55,349 nt of DNA from Clostridia bacterium (GCA_017613275.1 JAGAED010000014.1:1-55349); one strand, 5' to 3'; positions 41,147-50,215 are shown, numbered from the stretch's first letter. A program made the numbers and translations. Notes: a model not told the origin generated them from the letters alone.

Positions 41147-42457
41147 TTAAAAACTTTTTATAGCCTGACGTGTATCTTGTATCGCAGTGTAATTTGAAAT
41201 CGCATATTTCTTGCATTTTGTAGAATATAGTGCTTTAACCGCCTCTCCTAAATCCAAATATGCTTCGATTTGAGAAACTGGAAAGCCACTATTTTTAACG
41301 CAAATAGCCATATCATAAGCTCTTGTTCCACTTGTTATTATTCTGTTTACATTATTCAGATTTGAAAAATTGATGTCATAAATCCAAGAAACATCTTTAC
41401 CATCAGCAACATTATCATTTAAAACAAATAGTACATCTTTAGGATCGTTGTCCTCGTTTACAAGCCTTAAGCTAACATTTGCTCCTGTTGGATTTTTTGC
41501 TAAATTTATTACTGTTTCACACTCTTTTATAACAAGTTTTTCCTGTCTTCCATTATTTAGCACAAAATTTTCTAAAGCTTGTTTCACATCTTCTGTTTTA
41601 ATATTATAAAGGCTTGTAGCTGTTATTGCAGCTGCAAAGTTGTATATACTATAAATACTATTAAATTGAATTTTAAATAATTCATCATCTATCTCAAAAG
41701 TTCTATTTTCTAAATCGACATTTTTAATAAGTTTATATATTTCATTGTTTCCAAAGTTGCATTTTGGACATTTAAACTTTCCAATATGAGCATATTGATA
41801 ATAGGCATATTCTAGCTTTGTGCTACAGAAAGGGCAAAATTTTCCTTCTCCTGCTTCTTTCATTTCTTCACTTGCAAATTTATATTTATCTACACTAAAA
41901 TAAAAAATATTTTCATTTTCTGGATTTGCTTTGCCAAGTCTTGCAACATTCGGATCATCATTGTTTAATACCAAATTGCCCTTATATGTTTTCAAGAATT
42001 CATTTATTTTTAGGATTAAACTTTCTACTTCCCCAACTCTATCTAATTGGTCTCTGAAAAAGTCAAGTACTACCAATGTGTCTAATCTTAAATCCTTGAA
42101 TACAACTGGCAAGTAGCTCTCATCAACTTCTAATGTTAAATAATCAGCTTTTATTTTTCCAGTTAAACTTGAATTTCTAATTAGTAACGAAAGTATTCCT
42201 GTTTCCATATTATTTCCTTGCAAATTACTAATTACATTAGCCCCTGATTGTGTTAATATTCTATTTACTGAGTTATTGGTCATAGTTTTGCCATTAGTTC
42301 CTACTACAGCGATTACTGGACAATTTAATTTGAAATATTTTATTATATTTTTATTCATCTTGTATGCTAATTTTCCTGGAAGGTTTCCCCCATTTTTCTT
42401 TGCAATTTTTAGCATAAATATAATGATTTTTGTAAATAAAATAGTTAAAAATCCCAT
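41147..42457 (-). CDS. murT: Lipid II isoglutaminyl synthase, ligase subunit MurT
   Basis: 436 residues, Mur-ligase fold lacking the UDP-binding domain. CPVIAVVGTNGKTMTNNSVN near residue 53 is the ATP loop, LEVDESYLPVVFKDL and VVLDFFRDQLDRVGE follow. A Cys4 zinc ribbon (CPFCSTKLE and FKCPKCNF) interrupts the central domain near 205-235 as in characterised MurT. The C-terminal DUF1727 domain ends with AISNYTAIQDTRQAIKSF. It amidates D-Glu in lipid II together with GatD, a change needed for efficient cross-linking in Gram-positives. It is the first gene of the murT-gatD-murD unit. Confidence 0.94.
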   Translation of the reverse strand: MGFLTILFTKIIIFMLKIAKKNGGNLPGKLAYKMNKNIIKYFKLNCPVIAVVGTNGKTMTNNSVNRILTQSGANVISNLQGNNMETGILSLLIRNSSLTGKIKADYLTLEVDESYLPVVFKDLRLDTLVVLDFFRDQLDRVGEVESLILKINEFLKTYKGNLVLNNDDPNVARLGKANPENENIFYFSVDKYKFASEEMKEAGEGKFCPFCSTKLEYAYYQYAHIGKFKCPKCNFGNNEIYKLIKNVDLENRTFEIDDELFKIQFNSIYSIYNFAAAITATSLYNIKTEDVKQALENFVLNNGRQEKLVIKECETVINLAKNPTGANVSLRLVNEDNDPKDVLFVLNDNVADGKDVSWIYDINFSNLNNVNRIITSGTRAYDMAICVKNSGFPVSQIEAYLDLGEAVKALYSTKCKKYAISNYTAIQDTRQAIKSF

Positions 42458-42508
42458 TATTTTTCTTCCTTTATATTTAAAATAATCACTTGGGTAATTG
42501 TATACTAA

Positions 42509-42535
42509 AAGAGAACACTTTTCAAGTGTTCTCTT
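42509..42535 (-). terminator. Terminator after tcdA
   Basis: AAGAGAACACTT / AAGTGTTCTCTT, perfect 12-bp stem with a three-base loop, 2 bases after the tcdA stop, followed by TTTTAG on the minus strand. Confidence 0.75.
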
Positions 42536-42536
42536 A

Positions 42537-43295
42537 TTATTTTTTTAAATTTATTATATCTTTAATTACTTCTCCTGCAATAATCAAACCAGCAACAGAT
42601 GGAACAAAAGAAATGCTTCCTGGGACTTGATTTCTGATTGCGCATGTTCTTTTTGTACCCGCTGGACAAACACAATTTGTTTTACAACTTGCATTGCTAT
42701 ATTGATCCGGTTGTATTGGTTCTTCTTTTGAATAAACTACTTTTAATTTTTTTATTTCTCTAGCTCTTAATTCTTTTCTCATAACTTTTGCAAGTGGACA
42801 TACGCTAGTTTTATAAATATCAGTAACTTCAAATCTTGTTGGATCTAATTTATTACCTGTACCCATGCATGAAATTATTGGAATATTTAATCTATTTGCT
42901 CTTACTACAAGTTCAATCTTTGCTGAAACAGTATCAATCGCATCTACTACATAATCTATGCTTTCATCCAAAAGTTCTCTGCTATCAGGCATAAAAAACT
43001 CTTGATATATTTCTACTTGAGCATTTGGATTAATATCTAAAATTCTTTCCTTAGCAACATCAACCTTAGGTTTTCCAACAGTTTTTGTAGTTGCAAGAAT
43101 CTGTCTATTAATATTTGTTTGGCAAATTTTATCATCATCAATTAAAACAAAATGTCCAATTCCAGCACGAGCAAGCCCTTCAACAACATAAGAGCCAACT
43201 CCACCTAAACCAAACACTGCAACTTTTGCATCATTTAACTTTTTTATTCCATCTTTTCCAATTAGTAGTTCTGTTCTATTAAATTGATTACTCAT
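42537..43295 (-). CDS. tcdA: tRNA threonylcarbamoyladenosine dehydratase
   Basis: 252 residues, E1-like fold. VAVFGLGGVGSYVVEGLARA near residue 28 binds ATP; DDDKICQTNINRQI, DYVVDAIDTVSAKIELV and ISCMGTGNKLDPTRF are family blocks. CPLAKVMRKELR and the C-terminal CKTNCVCPAGTK carry cysteines. TcdA (CsdL/YgdL) cyclises t6A at position 37 of ANN-decoding tRNAs to ct6A and in other bacteria draws on a cysteine desulfurase, which fits its position at the end of the suf-mnmA cluster, 27 bases after mnmA. Confidence 0.93.
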   Translation of the reverse strand: MSNQFNRTELLIGKDGIKKLNDAKVAVFGLGGVGSYVVEGLARAGIGHFVLIDDDKICQTNINRQILATTKTVGKPKVDVAKERILDINPNAQVEIYQEFFMPDSRELLDESIDYVVDAIDTVSAKIELVVRANRLNIPIISCMGTGNKLDPTRFEVTDIYKTSVCPLAKVMRKELRAREIKKLKVVYSKEEPIQPDQYSNASCKTNCVCPAGTKRTCAIRNQVPGSISFVPSVAGLIIAGEVIKDIINLKK

Positions 43296-43322
43296 TTTAT
43301 TTTCTCCTATATCTTTTTAGTG

Positions 43323-44372
43323 TTAAATTTTTCCGCCGCCCAAAACAATATCTCCAACATAAAAAACTGCGGATTGTCCTGGTGTAATAGCTCTTTGTGG
43401 TTCTTCAAAAATAACTCTAATCTTGTCATTTTCTTGAATTATTTTTGCCTTTGCAGACTTAGTTGAATATCTAGTTTTAACATCAACTTCCATCCAATCA
43501 TTAATCTCGTCAACTAGCAAAAGATTAATATCTCTTACAACAATTTCCTTTTTATATAATTCTTCTTCTTCTCCAACAATCAATTCATTTTTTAAACTAT
43601 TAAAACCAAGTACAAATAATGGAACTTTATAAGATATTCCAAGTCCTTTTCTTTGACCGATTGTATAATTATAAAGTCCTGTGTGTTCTCCCAAAACTTC
43701 TCCTTTTGAATTAACAATTTTGCCTTTTTTAGGTTTTAAATTTGAATTGTTTTCCAAGAATTTTTTATAGTTACCATCTGGCACAAAACAAATATCTTGG
43801 CTGTCTGGCTTATTTGCAACTTGTAGTTCATGTTCTGCTGCAATCTTTCTTATTTGATCTTTACTTTCAAAATCAGCAAGTGGAAAAACAACATGTTCAA
43901 TTAAGTCTTTGGGTATATTCCACAAAACATAGCTCTGGTCTTTGTTACCAGCTTCTGATTTTTTTAGAACCCATCTTCCATACTTTTCACTATATTCAGT
44001 TTTAGCATAATGGCCTGTTGCAATATAATTACATCCCATTTCTTGTGCTCTTTCCCACATAAAACCAAATTTCATATATTTATTACATTCAATACATGGA
44101 TTTGGTGTTAAACAGTTTGAATAGCAATCTATAAAATCTTGAATTATATGTTTTTTAAACTCTTCTTTATAGTCAAAGATAAAATGAGGTATTCCTATTT
44201 GTTTACAAACCTTTTTAGCATCTAAATATGTATTTATATTGCAGCAGCTACTTCCAGCAAACAATTCCAAAGTAACGCCTACTACATCATATCCCTTTTC
44301 TTTTAAAAGCAAAGCTGAAAATGAACTATCAACTCCGCCACTCATTCCGAGCATTATCTTTTTATTTTCCAT
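43323..44372 (-). CDS. mnmA: tRNA-specific 2-thiouridylase
   Basis: 349 residues. MnmA adenylates and thiolates U34 of tRNA Lys, Glu and Gln. The PP-loop ILGMSGGVDSSFSALLLKEK is at the N-terminus; the two catalytic cysteines are seen in LTPNPCIECNKYMKFG and PDSQDICFVPDGNY. HTGLYNYTIGQRKGLGI and FEEPQRAITPGQSAVFYVGD complete the family pattern. It follows sufU by 35 bases; sulfur would come from the SufS desulfurase encoded upstream. Confidence 0.96.
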   Translation of the reverse strand: MENKKIMLGMSGGVDSSFSALLLKEKGYDVVGVTLELFAGSSCCNINTYLDAKKVCKQIGIPHFIFDYKEEFKKHIIQDFIDCYSNCLTPNPCIECNKYMKFGFMWERAQEMGCNYIATGHYAKTEYSEKYGRWVLKKSEAGNKDQSYVLWNIPKDLIEHVVFPLADFESKDQIRKIAAEHELQVANKPDSQDICFVPDGNYKKFLENNSNLKPKKGKIVNSKGEVLGEHTGLYNYTIGQRKGLGISYKVPLFVLGFNSLKNELIVGEEEELYKKEIVVRDINLLLVDEINDWMEVDVKTRYSTKSAKAKIIQENDKIRVIFEEPQRAITPGQSAVFYVGDIVLGGGKI

Positions 44373-44407
44373 ATCATATCCTCATACTTCCCCTTAAATA
44401 AGAATTA

Positions 44408-44833
44408 TTATTTAAGTATCCCCTCTACTGTATGCCACGCAAGAAGAGCACACTTAACTCTAGCCGGCATATTTGAAACATTTTTAAAAGCAATAGCATC
44501 TTCCAACTTTTTCAATTCCTCTTCATCAGTTGTTTCTCTTTTAATCATTTCAATAAAAGTTTTGATTATTTCTTTTGCTTCATCTATTGTTTTACCTTTT
44601 AAAGTATCTATCATTATTGATGTAGAAGCCTGTGAAATTGCGCAACCATGACCAGAAAACGCCATATCTTCTATCACATTTCCATTCATTTTTATTTCTA
44701 AAGTAATTTCATCTCCACAATTTGGATTATGACCAATCTCGCAGAAATCCGCACAACTTAGTTTTCTCTTGTTGTATGAATTCATGCTGTGTTCCATAAT
44801 CAATTCATTATATATGTCTGTTAAATCTTCCAT
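44408..44833 (-). CDS. sufU: Fe-S assembly sulfurtransferase/scaffold SufU
   Basis: 141 residues. In Bacillus, SufU is a zinc protein that takes sulfur from SufS and hands it to the SufBCD scaffold. Zinc/sulfur ligands are visible: NPNCGDEITL, FSGHGCAISQASTS and ARVKCALLAWHTVEG. The insertion between the second and third Cys is typical of SufU as opposed to IscU. It ends the suf core operon, 18 bases after sufS and 35 bases before mnmA. Confidence 0.94.
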   Translation of the reverse strand: MEDLTDIYNELIMEHSMNSYNKRKLSCADFCEIGHNPNCGDEITLEIKMNGNVIEDMAFSGHGCAISQASTSIMIDTLKGKTIDEAKEIIKTFIEMIKRETTDEEELKKLEDAIAFKNVSNMPARVKCALLAWHTVEGILK

Positions 44834-44851
44834 TTTTATCCTCTCTTAATT

Positions 44852-46072
44852 CTATTTAACTATATACTTTTCAAACATACTATACGCTTTTTTCAAAGCA
44901 CAAACTAGCTTGTCCACATCTTCTTTTGTATTATAGAAATAAAAACTTGCTCTACAAGTTGAATCCATTCCTATATATCTTAAAAGTGGTTGTGCACAAT
45001 GATTTCCTGAGCGGACACATACCCCTTCATTATCTAGGATACTAGCAACATCATGTGGATGAACTCCTTCTATATTGAATGAAATCACTGATGAATGATT
45101 TTTACTATTTGGAGTAATATATAGTTTTAGGAAATCAAGTTTTGCAAGCTCTTGTTTAGCATAACCGACAACTTCCGCTTCTATTTCCTGTATTTTATCA
45201 TATCCAATATTTTCAATATAATCAATAGCTGCTCCTAGACCTATAACACCTTCAACATTTTGAGTACCTGCTTCAAACTTATTGGGAAGAGGCGCAAAAG
45301 TTGTAGTTTGTTCATGTACATATTCTATCATATCTCCCCCCATAAGGAAAGGTGTCATATCATTTAAAATCTCTCTTTTTCCATATACCCCCCCAAGTCC
45401 AAGTGGTGCAAGCATTTTGTGTCCTGAAAAAACTAGAAAGTCTGCATCCAAAGCTTGTACATCAATTTTCATGTGAGGAATTGATTGTGAAGCATCTACA
45501 ACAACAACTGCTCCTTTTTTGTGAGCATATTTTATAATCTTCTCAACATTATTTATTGTTCCCAAAACATTTGAAACATGAGTAATTCCAACAATTTTTG
45601 TTTTATCTGTAATCTTACTTTCTATTTCTTCATCAGATAACTCATATTCATCATTGATATACATATAGTTTAGCTTAGCGCCTGTTGTTTTAGCAACCTT
45701 TTGCCAAGGAACTAAATTAGAATGATGTTCCATTATGGAAATAACAATTTCATCATCTTTTTGTAGTTTATCCAATCCATAAGAGTATGCTATTAAATTT
45801 AAGCTTTCTGTTGCATTTTTTGAAAAAATAATTTCTTCTCTATGCTTTGCATTTATAAATTTAGCAATCTTAGTTCTTGTATTTTCATACATTTCAGTTG
45901 CTTCCATGCTTAGAGAATATGCTCCTCTATGTGGATTCGCATTATACTTTTTATAAAACTCTTCAACCGCTTCTATTACTTGGATTGGCTTTTGAGTTGT
46001 AGCTCCACTATCCAAATATGTTATTTCCTTGTTTTCCAAAATTGGAAAATCTTTTTTAAAATTATTCATCAC
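44852..46072 (-). CDS. sufS: Cysteine desulfurase SufS
   Basis: 406 residues, group II desulfurase with PLP. Diagnostic are ITYLDSGATTQKPIQVIEAV, SIMEHHSNLVPWQ, VVDASQSIPHMKIDVQ, the PLP lysine in FLVFSGHKMLAPLGLGG and the active-site loop GVCVRSGNHCAQPLLRYIGM. It takes sulfur from L-cysteine, leaving alanine, and passes it to SufU. Together with sufC, B, D and U it forms the iron-sulfur cluster assembly operon in the usual Gram-positive order. It lies 50 bases after sufD. Confidence 0.96.
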   Translation of the reverse strand: MMNNFKKDFPILENKEITYLDSGATTQKPIQVIEAVEEFYKKYNANPHRGAYSLSMEATEMYENTRTKIAKFINAKHREEIIFSKNATESLNLIAYSYGLDKLQKDDEIVISIMEHHSNLVPWQKVAKTTGAKLNYMYINDEYELSDEEIESKITDKTKIVGITHVSNVLGTINNVEKIIKYAHKKGAVVVVDASQSIPHMKIDVQALDADFLVFSGHKMLAPLGLGGVYGKREILNDMTPFLMGGDMIEYVHEQTTTFAPLPNKFEAGTQNVEGVIGLGAAIDYIENIGYDKIQEIEAEVVGYAKQELAKLDFLKLYITPNSKNHSSVISFNIEGVHPHDVASILDNEGVCVRSGNHCAQPLLRYIGMDSTCRASFYFYNTKEDVDKLVCALKKAYSMFEKYIVK

Positions 46073-46122
46073 AAATTCCTTTCTAATTGTATTTATGCAA
46101 AATATATTTATTTTGCTATAAA

Positions 46123-47205
46123 TTAATCTAATTTTAAATCAATATTTTTTAAAATAAGATTTTTCAAATCCTCATTTGAAATATTTTCTAATATTTTATT
46201 AAAATTAGCTCTAACAAGCAATTTTTGCGCTTCCTTTAATTCAAAACCTCTACTCATTATATAGAACAACTCTTTTTCTCCAATTTTACCAGCAGAAGAA
46301 CTATGTGCCCCTTCTACATCTTCTTCAGAACACAAAAGCATTGGAAGCGCGATAGATTTTGCAGTATCAGATAAAAGCATACAATTTTCATTTTCTTCTC
46401 CAACCGCTTTTTTACAACCTTTTTTAAAATCGATTGTTCCTTTAAAATTCTTTCTTGCTTTATCTTTTAAAGCACCTTGCACTTCTATATTTACATTAGA
46501 TTTTTCTCCATATAACTCTGCAATATAGTTCAAATCTAACACTTGCTTGTCTTTGCCTAAATAAATAGTATTCAAATTGCTTTTTGCAAAATCTCCAGCC
46601 ACATTTGAATAATAATTAGTAACTGTTTTTTCTCCTCCAAAATCAACTATTGTGTATGTTACATTAGCATTTTTCTCAATAGTATTTTCAATAGCTAGAA
46701 GATTTTTTGAATTATCACTTAACAAATTAATTATTATAATATTTATATTTGAATTTTCTTTAGCATTTAATTTTATAATTCCATTATGATATGCTTCTAC
46801 ATCTTTTAGTGACTCATATTTAAATACAAATGTTGCTGATGTTCCTTCATTTGCAAGTATATCAATATTTTCAATTAATGAAGAATTTGTTTTATTAAAA
46901 TCGAAATTGAAAATTGTTTCTTTATTTGTTTTACTATCTACAACTATTTGGAATTCTTGATTTGAATTGTTTTTTACTTGATTTGTTAATTCTTCTCCTA
47001 AACCATATTTTAGGTTTATTGGTGTCTTATTATTACTGATTTGGATTTTTGAAGAATCTCCTATTATTTCAACATTTTCAAATACATTTGATTCATTTTC
47101 AATTTCTGTTTCATTTATGTTTATATCATTTATGTTAAAACTTTTCGAAGTTCTAACAGGAGTTTCATTTATTCTTAACATATTTTTTCCTTTCTTATTA
47201 TCCAA
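46123..47205 (-). CDS. sufD: Fe-S assembly protein SufD
   Basis: 360 residues with a right-handed beta-helix core. The C-terminal region LCSEEDVEGAHSSSAGKIGE and LFYIMSRGFELKEAQKLLVR is typical of the SufB/SufD family, with the conserved His in GAHSSSAG. The N-terminal half is weakly conserved, with Asn-rich stretches. SufD pairs with SufB in the SufBC2D scaffold. Its start overlaps the sufB stop by 8 bases, so translation is coupled. Confidence 0.92.
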   Translation of the reverse strand: MDNKKGKNMLRINETPVRTSKSFNINDININETEIENESNVFENVEIIGDSSKIQISNNKTPINLKYGLGEELTNQVKNNSNQEFQIVVDSKTNKETIFNFDFNKTNSSLIENIDILANEGTSATFVFKYESLKDVEAYHNGIIKLNAKENSNINIIIINLLSDNSKNLLAIENTIEKNANVTYTIVDFGGEKTVTNYYSNVAGDFAKSNLNTIYLGKDKQVLDLNYIAELYGEKSNVNIEVQGALKDKARKNFKGTIDFKKGCKKAVGEENENCMLLSDTAKSIALPMLLCSEEDVEGAHSSSAGKIGEKELFYIMSRGFELKEAQKLLVRANFNKILENISNEDLKNLILKNIDLKLD

Positions 47206-48598
47206 TACAACCTTCTAATTCTAAGTTAATCAAGTTATTCATTTCTACCGCATATTCAACTGGTAATTCTTTAGAAATTGGATAAGCAAAACCTCTTACT
47301 ATCATAGCTTTTGCGTCTTCTTCTGATAAACCTCTACTCATCAAATAGAAAATTGTTTTATCACTTATTTTTCCTATTTTAGCTTCGTGTGAAAACTCAA
47401 CATCATCTGTTTGAATATCATTTACAGGTATTGTGTCTGAAACTGATATATCATCCAACATTAGAGATTCGCAAGAAACTGAGGATTTTGAACCTTTTGC
47501 CTTTGGCGAAATTTTTATTAAAGATCTATATGTGCATTTTCCGCCGTTTTTTGAGATTGATTTAGCATTTACAACACTTGAAGTATTTGGCGCATTGTGA
47601 ATTGCCTTAAATCCTGTATCCAAGTTTTGTCCTTCTCCTGCAAAAGAAATTCCTGTGTATTCTGTTTTAGCTCCTTCTCCATTTAATTGACTTAATGGAT
47701 ACAACATTGATATTTTCGAACCAAATGAACCTGTAACCCAGTCTACTTGTGCATTTTTTCCTATCATTGCTTTTTTAGTATTTAAGTTCATCATGTTTTT
47801 TGACCAGTTTTCTATTGTTGAATATCTTAAGTATGCATTATCTTTAACAATCAATTCCACACAGCCAGCATGTAGATTTATTTTGTTGTATTTAGGTGCT
47901 GAACATCCTTCTATAAAATGAAGGCTTGCCCCTTCTTCAACTATAATTAAAGTATGTTCAAATTGTCCAGATTCTGGAGAATTTAGTCTAAAATATGATT
48001 GAAGTGGAAAATCAAGCTTTACGTTTTTAGGCACATATACAAATGACCCTCCAGACCATACAGCTCCATGTAATGCAACAAACTTGTGGTCATTTACTGG
48101 AACGCATTTCATAAAATATTGTTTTACTAAATCTGGATATTCTCTGATTGCTGTTTCCATATCTGTATAAATTACACCTTGTTTTATCAAATCTTCCTTC
48201 ATGCTATGGTAAACAACTTCTGAATCGTATTGAGCTCCAACTCCCGCTAATGACTTCCTCTCTGCCTCAGGTATACCTAATCTGTCAAATGTATTTTTTA
48301 TATCATCTGGAACATCATCCCATGAGGTATTTAACTTTGTTTTAGGTCTAACGTAAGTTGCAATTTCTTCCATATTTAATTCAGATAAATCTGGTCCCCA
48401 AGTTGGCATTTCTAAACTATTATATACCTCTAATGCCTTTAATCTAAACTCCCTCATCCATTCTGGATCATTTTTTTGTTTAGAAATTTCTTCGACTATT
48501 TCCTTAGTTATACCTTTTTCTATTTTAAAATCATAATTATCTTTGTCTTTTATATCATAGACATTTCTATCTATATCTTCAACTTGTGTTTTTGCCAT
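47198..48598 (-). CDS. sufB: Fe-S assembly scaffold SufB
   Basis: 466 residues, the most conserved subunit. EWMREFRLKALEVYNSLEMP, GVGAQYDSEVVYHSMKEDL, KFVALHGAVWSGGSFVYVPK, FEHTLIIVEEGASLHFIEGC, SVSCESLMLDDISVSDTIP and VEFSHEAKIGKISDKTIFYL match SufB throughout, including the Cys and His that hold the nascent cluster. Built with SufC and SufD on the cytoplasmic side. It is 18 bases after sufC and overlaps sufD by 8 bases. Confidence 0.97.
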   Translation of the reverse strand: MAKTQVEDIDRNVYDIKDKDNYDFKIEKGITKEIVEEISKQKNDPEWMREFRLKALEVYNSLEMPTWGPDLSELNMEEIATYVRPKTKLNTSWDDVPDDIKNTFDRLGIPEAERKSLAGVGAQYDSEVVYHSMKEDLIKQGVIYTDMETAIREYPDLVKQYFMKCVPVNDHKFVALHGAVWSGGSFVYVPKNVKLDFPLQSYFRLNSPESGQFEHTLIIVEEGASLHFIEGCSAPKYNKINLHAGCVELIVKDNAYLRYSTIENWSKNMMNLNTKKAMIGKNAQVDWVTGSFGSKISMLYPLSQLNGEGAKTEYTGISFAGEGQNLDTGFKAIHNAPNTSSVVNAKSISKNGGKCTYRSLIKISPKAKGSKSSVSCESLMLDDISVSDTIPVNDIQTDDVEFSHEAKIGKISDKTIFYLMSRGLSEEDAKAMIVRGFAYPISKELPVEYAVEMNNLINLELEGCIG

Positions 48599-48616
48599 GA
48601 TTTTTTCCTTTCACTC

Positions 48617-49357
48617 TTATTTTTTATATTTGCTATATCCGTTGTTTTCGATTTCTGTAGCTAATTCTTGAGTACCTGTTGCAACGATTTTTCCATCAAC
48701 TAAAACATGTACATAATCAACCTTTAGACTATGTAAAATCTTGTTATTATGAGTAATGATTAAAACTGCATTATTCTCATTTTTAAACATCTCTATTCCT
48801 TTTGAAACTGTTTTAATTGCATCAACATCAAGCCCTGAATCTGTTTCGTCCAAGATTGCAAGTTTTGGGTTTAACACAAGCATTTGTAGAATTTCATTTT
48901 TCTTTTTTTCTCCACCTGAAAAGCCTACATTTAAGCTTCTATCCATATTTTTAGGATTCATATTTAATTCTTCCATATATTTTTTCAATTCATCTTTAAA
49001 TTGAAAAATTTTTACAGGTTGTCCTGTTATTTTATTTTTAGCATATTTTAAAAAGTTTGTAACAGAAATACCAGGAATTTCTTCTGGTAACTGGAATGAC
49101 ATAAACACGCCTTTTCTTGCTATTTCGTCAGTTTTTAAGTCGTTTATATTTTCACCTTCATAAATAACTTGTCCAGCAGTTTTTGTATATTCTGGATTAT
49201 TTAATATAGCATTTGCTGTTGTTGTTTTTCCAGAACCATTTGGTCCCATTATTACATGAATTTCTCCTTTATTTATTTTTAAATTAATTCCTTTTAAAAT
49301 TTCTTTTTCTCCTGCATTTACATGCAAATCTTTTAGTTCTATTAGTGTATTACTCAT
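48617..49357 (-). CDS. sufC: Fe-S assembly ATPase SufC
   Basis: 246 residues, ABC-type ATPase. Walker A VIMGPNGSGKTTTANAIL near residue 33, Q-loop MSFQLPEEIPG, signature NVGFSGGEKKKNEILQML near 145, Walker B LAILDETDSGLDVDA and the H-loop LIITHNNKILHSL are present. It drives conformational change in SufBCD. First gene of the suf operon. An AT-rich region with divergent -10 boxes (TATATAAT) separates it from the small membrane protein gene; no SufR or IscR-type regulator gene is adjacent. Confidence 0.96.
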   Translation of the reverse strand: MSNTLIELKDLHVNAGEKEILKGINLKINKGEIHVIMGPNGSGKTTTANAILNNPEYTKTAGQVIYEGENINDLKTDEIARKGVFMSFQLPEEIPGISVTNFLKYAKNKITGQPVKIFQFKDELKKYMEELNMNPKNMDRSLNVGFSGGEKKKNEILQMLVLNPKLAILDETDSGLDVDAIKTVSKGIEMFKNENNAVLIITHNNKILHSLKVDYVHVLVDGKIVATGTQELATEIENNGYSKYKK

Positions 49358-49390
49358 TTTAAAAATCCTTTCTTATAATTTAATATCTAA

Positions 49391-49419
49391 TTGACATTTT
49401 TTTCTTTTTATTATATAAT
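49391..49419 (+). promoter_or_regulatory. Consensus promoter of the 48-residue membrane protein gene
   Basis: TTGACA, exactly 17 bases, TATAAT on the plus strand. The TATATAAT stretch can also serve as -10 on the other strand toward sufC, so the two units may share overlapping promoters. Confidence 0.8.
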
Positions 49420-49470
49420 GTTCTCTATACAATTTGTATTAACACATCATGTAGAAAGAAGGGAATTATT

Positions 49471-49617
49471 GTGGCACCTTGGTTTTTTTGTTTTTTAATT
49501 GCAACGATAACAGTCGTTGTAATCCTTACCACTTTTTTTGTTATTTATTATTTTCAAAAGCAAAAAGAGCTTAAAAAACGAAAGTATTACGAAGACCTGC
49601 GCAATAGCGCACGCTAG
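49471..49617 (+). CDS. 48-residue single-pass membrane protein, unknown
   Basis: A short gene starting GTG, 48 codons and TAG, with AAGAAGGGAA 5-14 bases upstream. The product starts MAPWFFCFLIATITVVVILT, continues as one hydrophobic helix to about residue 28 and ends in a basic tail QKQKELKKRKYYEDLRNSAR. The helix and positive-inside tail indicate a small inner-membrane protein with an outward N-terminus. Promoter and terminator are both near perfect, which argues that this small gene is real and strongly expressed. Not recognised; similar size to small stress or regulatory membrane peptides. Confidence 0.65.
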   Translation: MAPWFFCFLIATITVVVILTTFFVIYYFQKQKELKKRKYYEDLRNSAR

Positions 49618-49624
49618 CAACCCT

Positions 49625-49659
49625 AAAATAGAAGTTAGTTATTAACTTCTATTTTTTTA
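49625..49659 (+). terminator. Terminator of the 48-residue protein gene
   Basis: AAAATAGAAGTTA / TAACTTCTATTTT, 13-bp perfect stem, five-base loop, then a T run; starts 8 bases after the stop. Confidence 0.85.
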
Positions 49660-49712
49660 TACCAGTAAAGTTCCCAGACCTGCTCTATGCCCGCTATTAT
49701 TCTATAATACAT

Positions 49713-50156
49713 CTATTTAGCAGTTCTTCTCTTACATCTCCTACATCTTTCTTGGTTAACATCATAAGCACAATCCAAATTATATAATCCTAAAACCTTA
49801 TGAGTATATCTAGCAAGCTTATTAGTTGTTTCATCTGTAATTACAAGCTTGACTTCTTCCGCTTCTTGTTCAGCTTTTTCTTCCTCCAAGCCTAATACAT
49901 CTTTAAAAAACAAATAAACAATATCATACGTTTCTAAAATCTTTTTTGCTAAGTTTTCACCTTCTTCAGTCAACTCTATTGTTCCATAAGTTTCATAATT
50001 TATTAAATTATTTTCTTTTAAATTATTTATCGCCTTATTCACGCTGGGTTTGCTGCAATTCATCTTGTTCGCAATATCTGTTACACGAATATTTCCATTT
50101 TGAGTTTTAAGCAAATAAATAGTTTTTAAATACTCCTCTAATGCTTTAGAAATCAT
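49713..50156 (-). CDS. DtxR/MntR-family metal-dependent regulator
   Basis: 147 residues. The N-terminal winged helix ISKALEEYLKTIYLLKTQNG, TDIANKMNCSKPSVNKAINN and NYETYGTIELTEEGENLAKK is characteristic; the dimer/metal domain follows. The C-terminus carries CAYDVNQERCRRCKRRT, a Cys-rich tail seen in a clostridial branch of the family. DtxR/MntR proteins repress metal uptake or Fe-S related genes when iron or manganese is bound. A GTTAAC-TACG-GTTAAC dyad between its -10 and start suggests autoregulation. Next to suf and a Bax-inhibitor-like gene; target metal unknown. Confidence 0.88.
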   Translation of the reverse strand: MISKALEEYLKTIYLLKTQNGNIRVTDIANKMNCSKPSVNKAINNLKENNLINYETYGTIELTEEGENLAKKILETYDIVYLFFKDVLGLEEEKAEQEAEEVKLVITDETTNKLARYTHKVLGLYNLDCAYDVNQERCRRCKRRTAK

Positions 50157-50170
50157 AGTTTCCTCCTTTT

Positions 50171-50215
50171 GTTAACTACGGTTAACATTATATAACTTTT
50201 CAAAAAGTTTGTCAA
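50171..50215 (-). promoter_or_regulatory. Promoter with overlapping dyad operator of the DtxR-like gene
   Basis: TTGACA (50210-50215), 17 bases and TATAAT (50187-50192) on the minus strand, immediately followed by GTTAACCGTAGTTAAC (50171-50186) at the predicted transcription start. A perfect dyad at this position is what an autorepressor site would look like. Confidence 0.7.
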
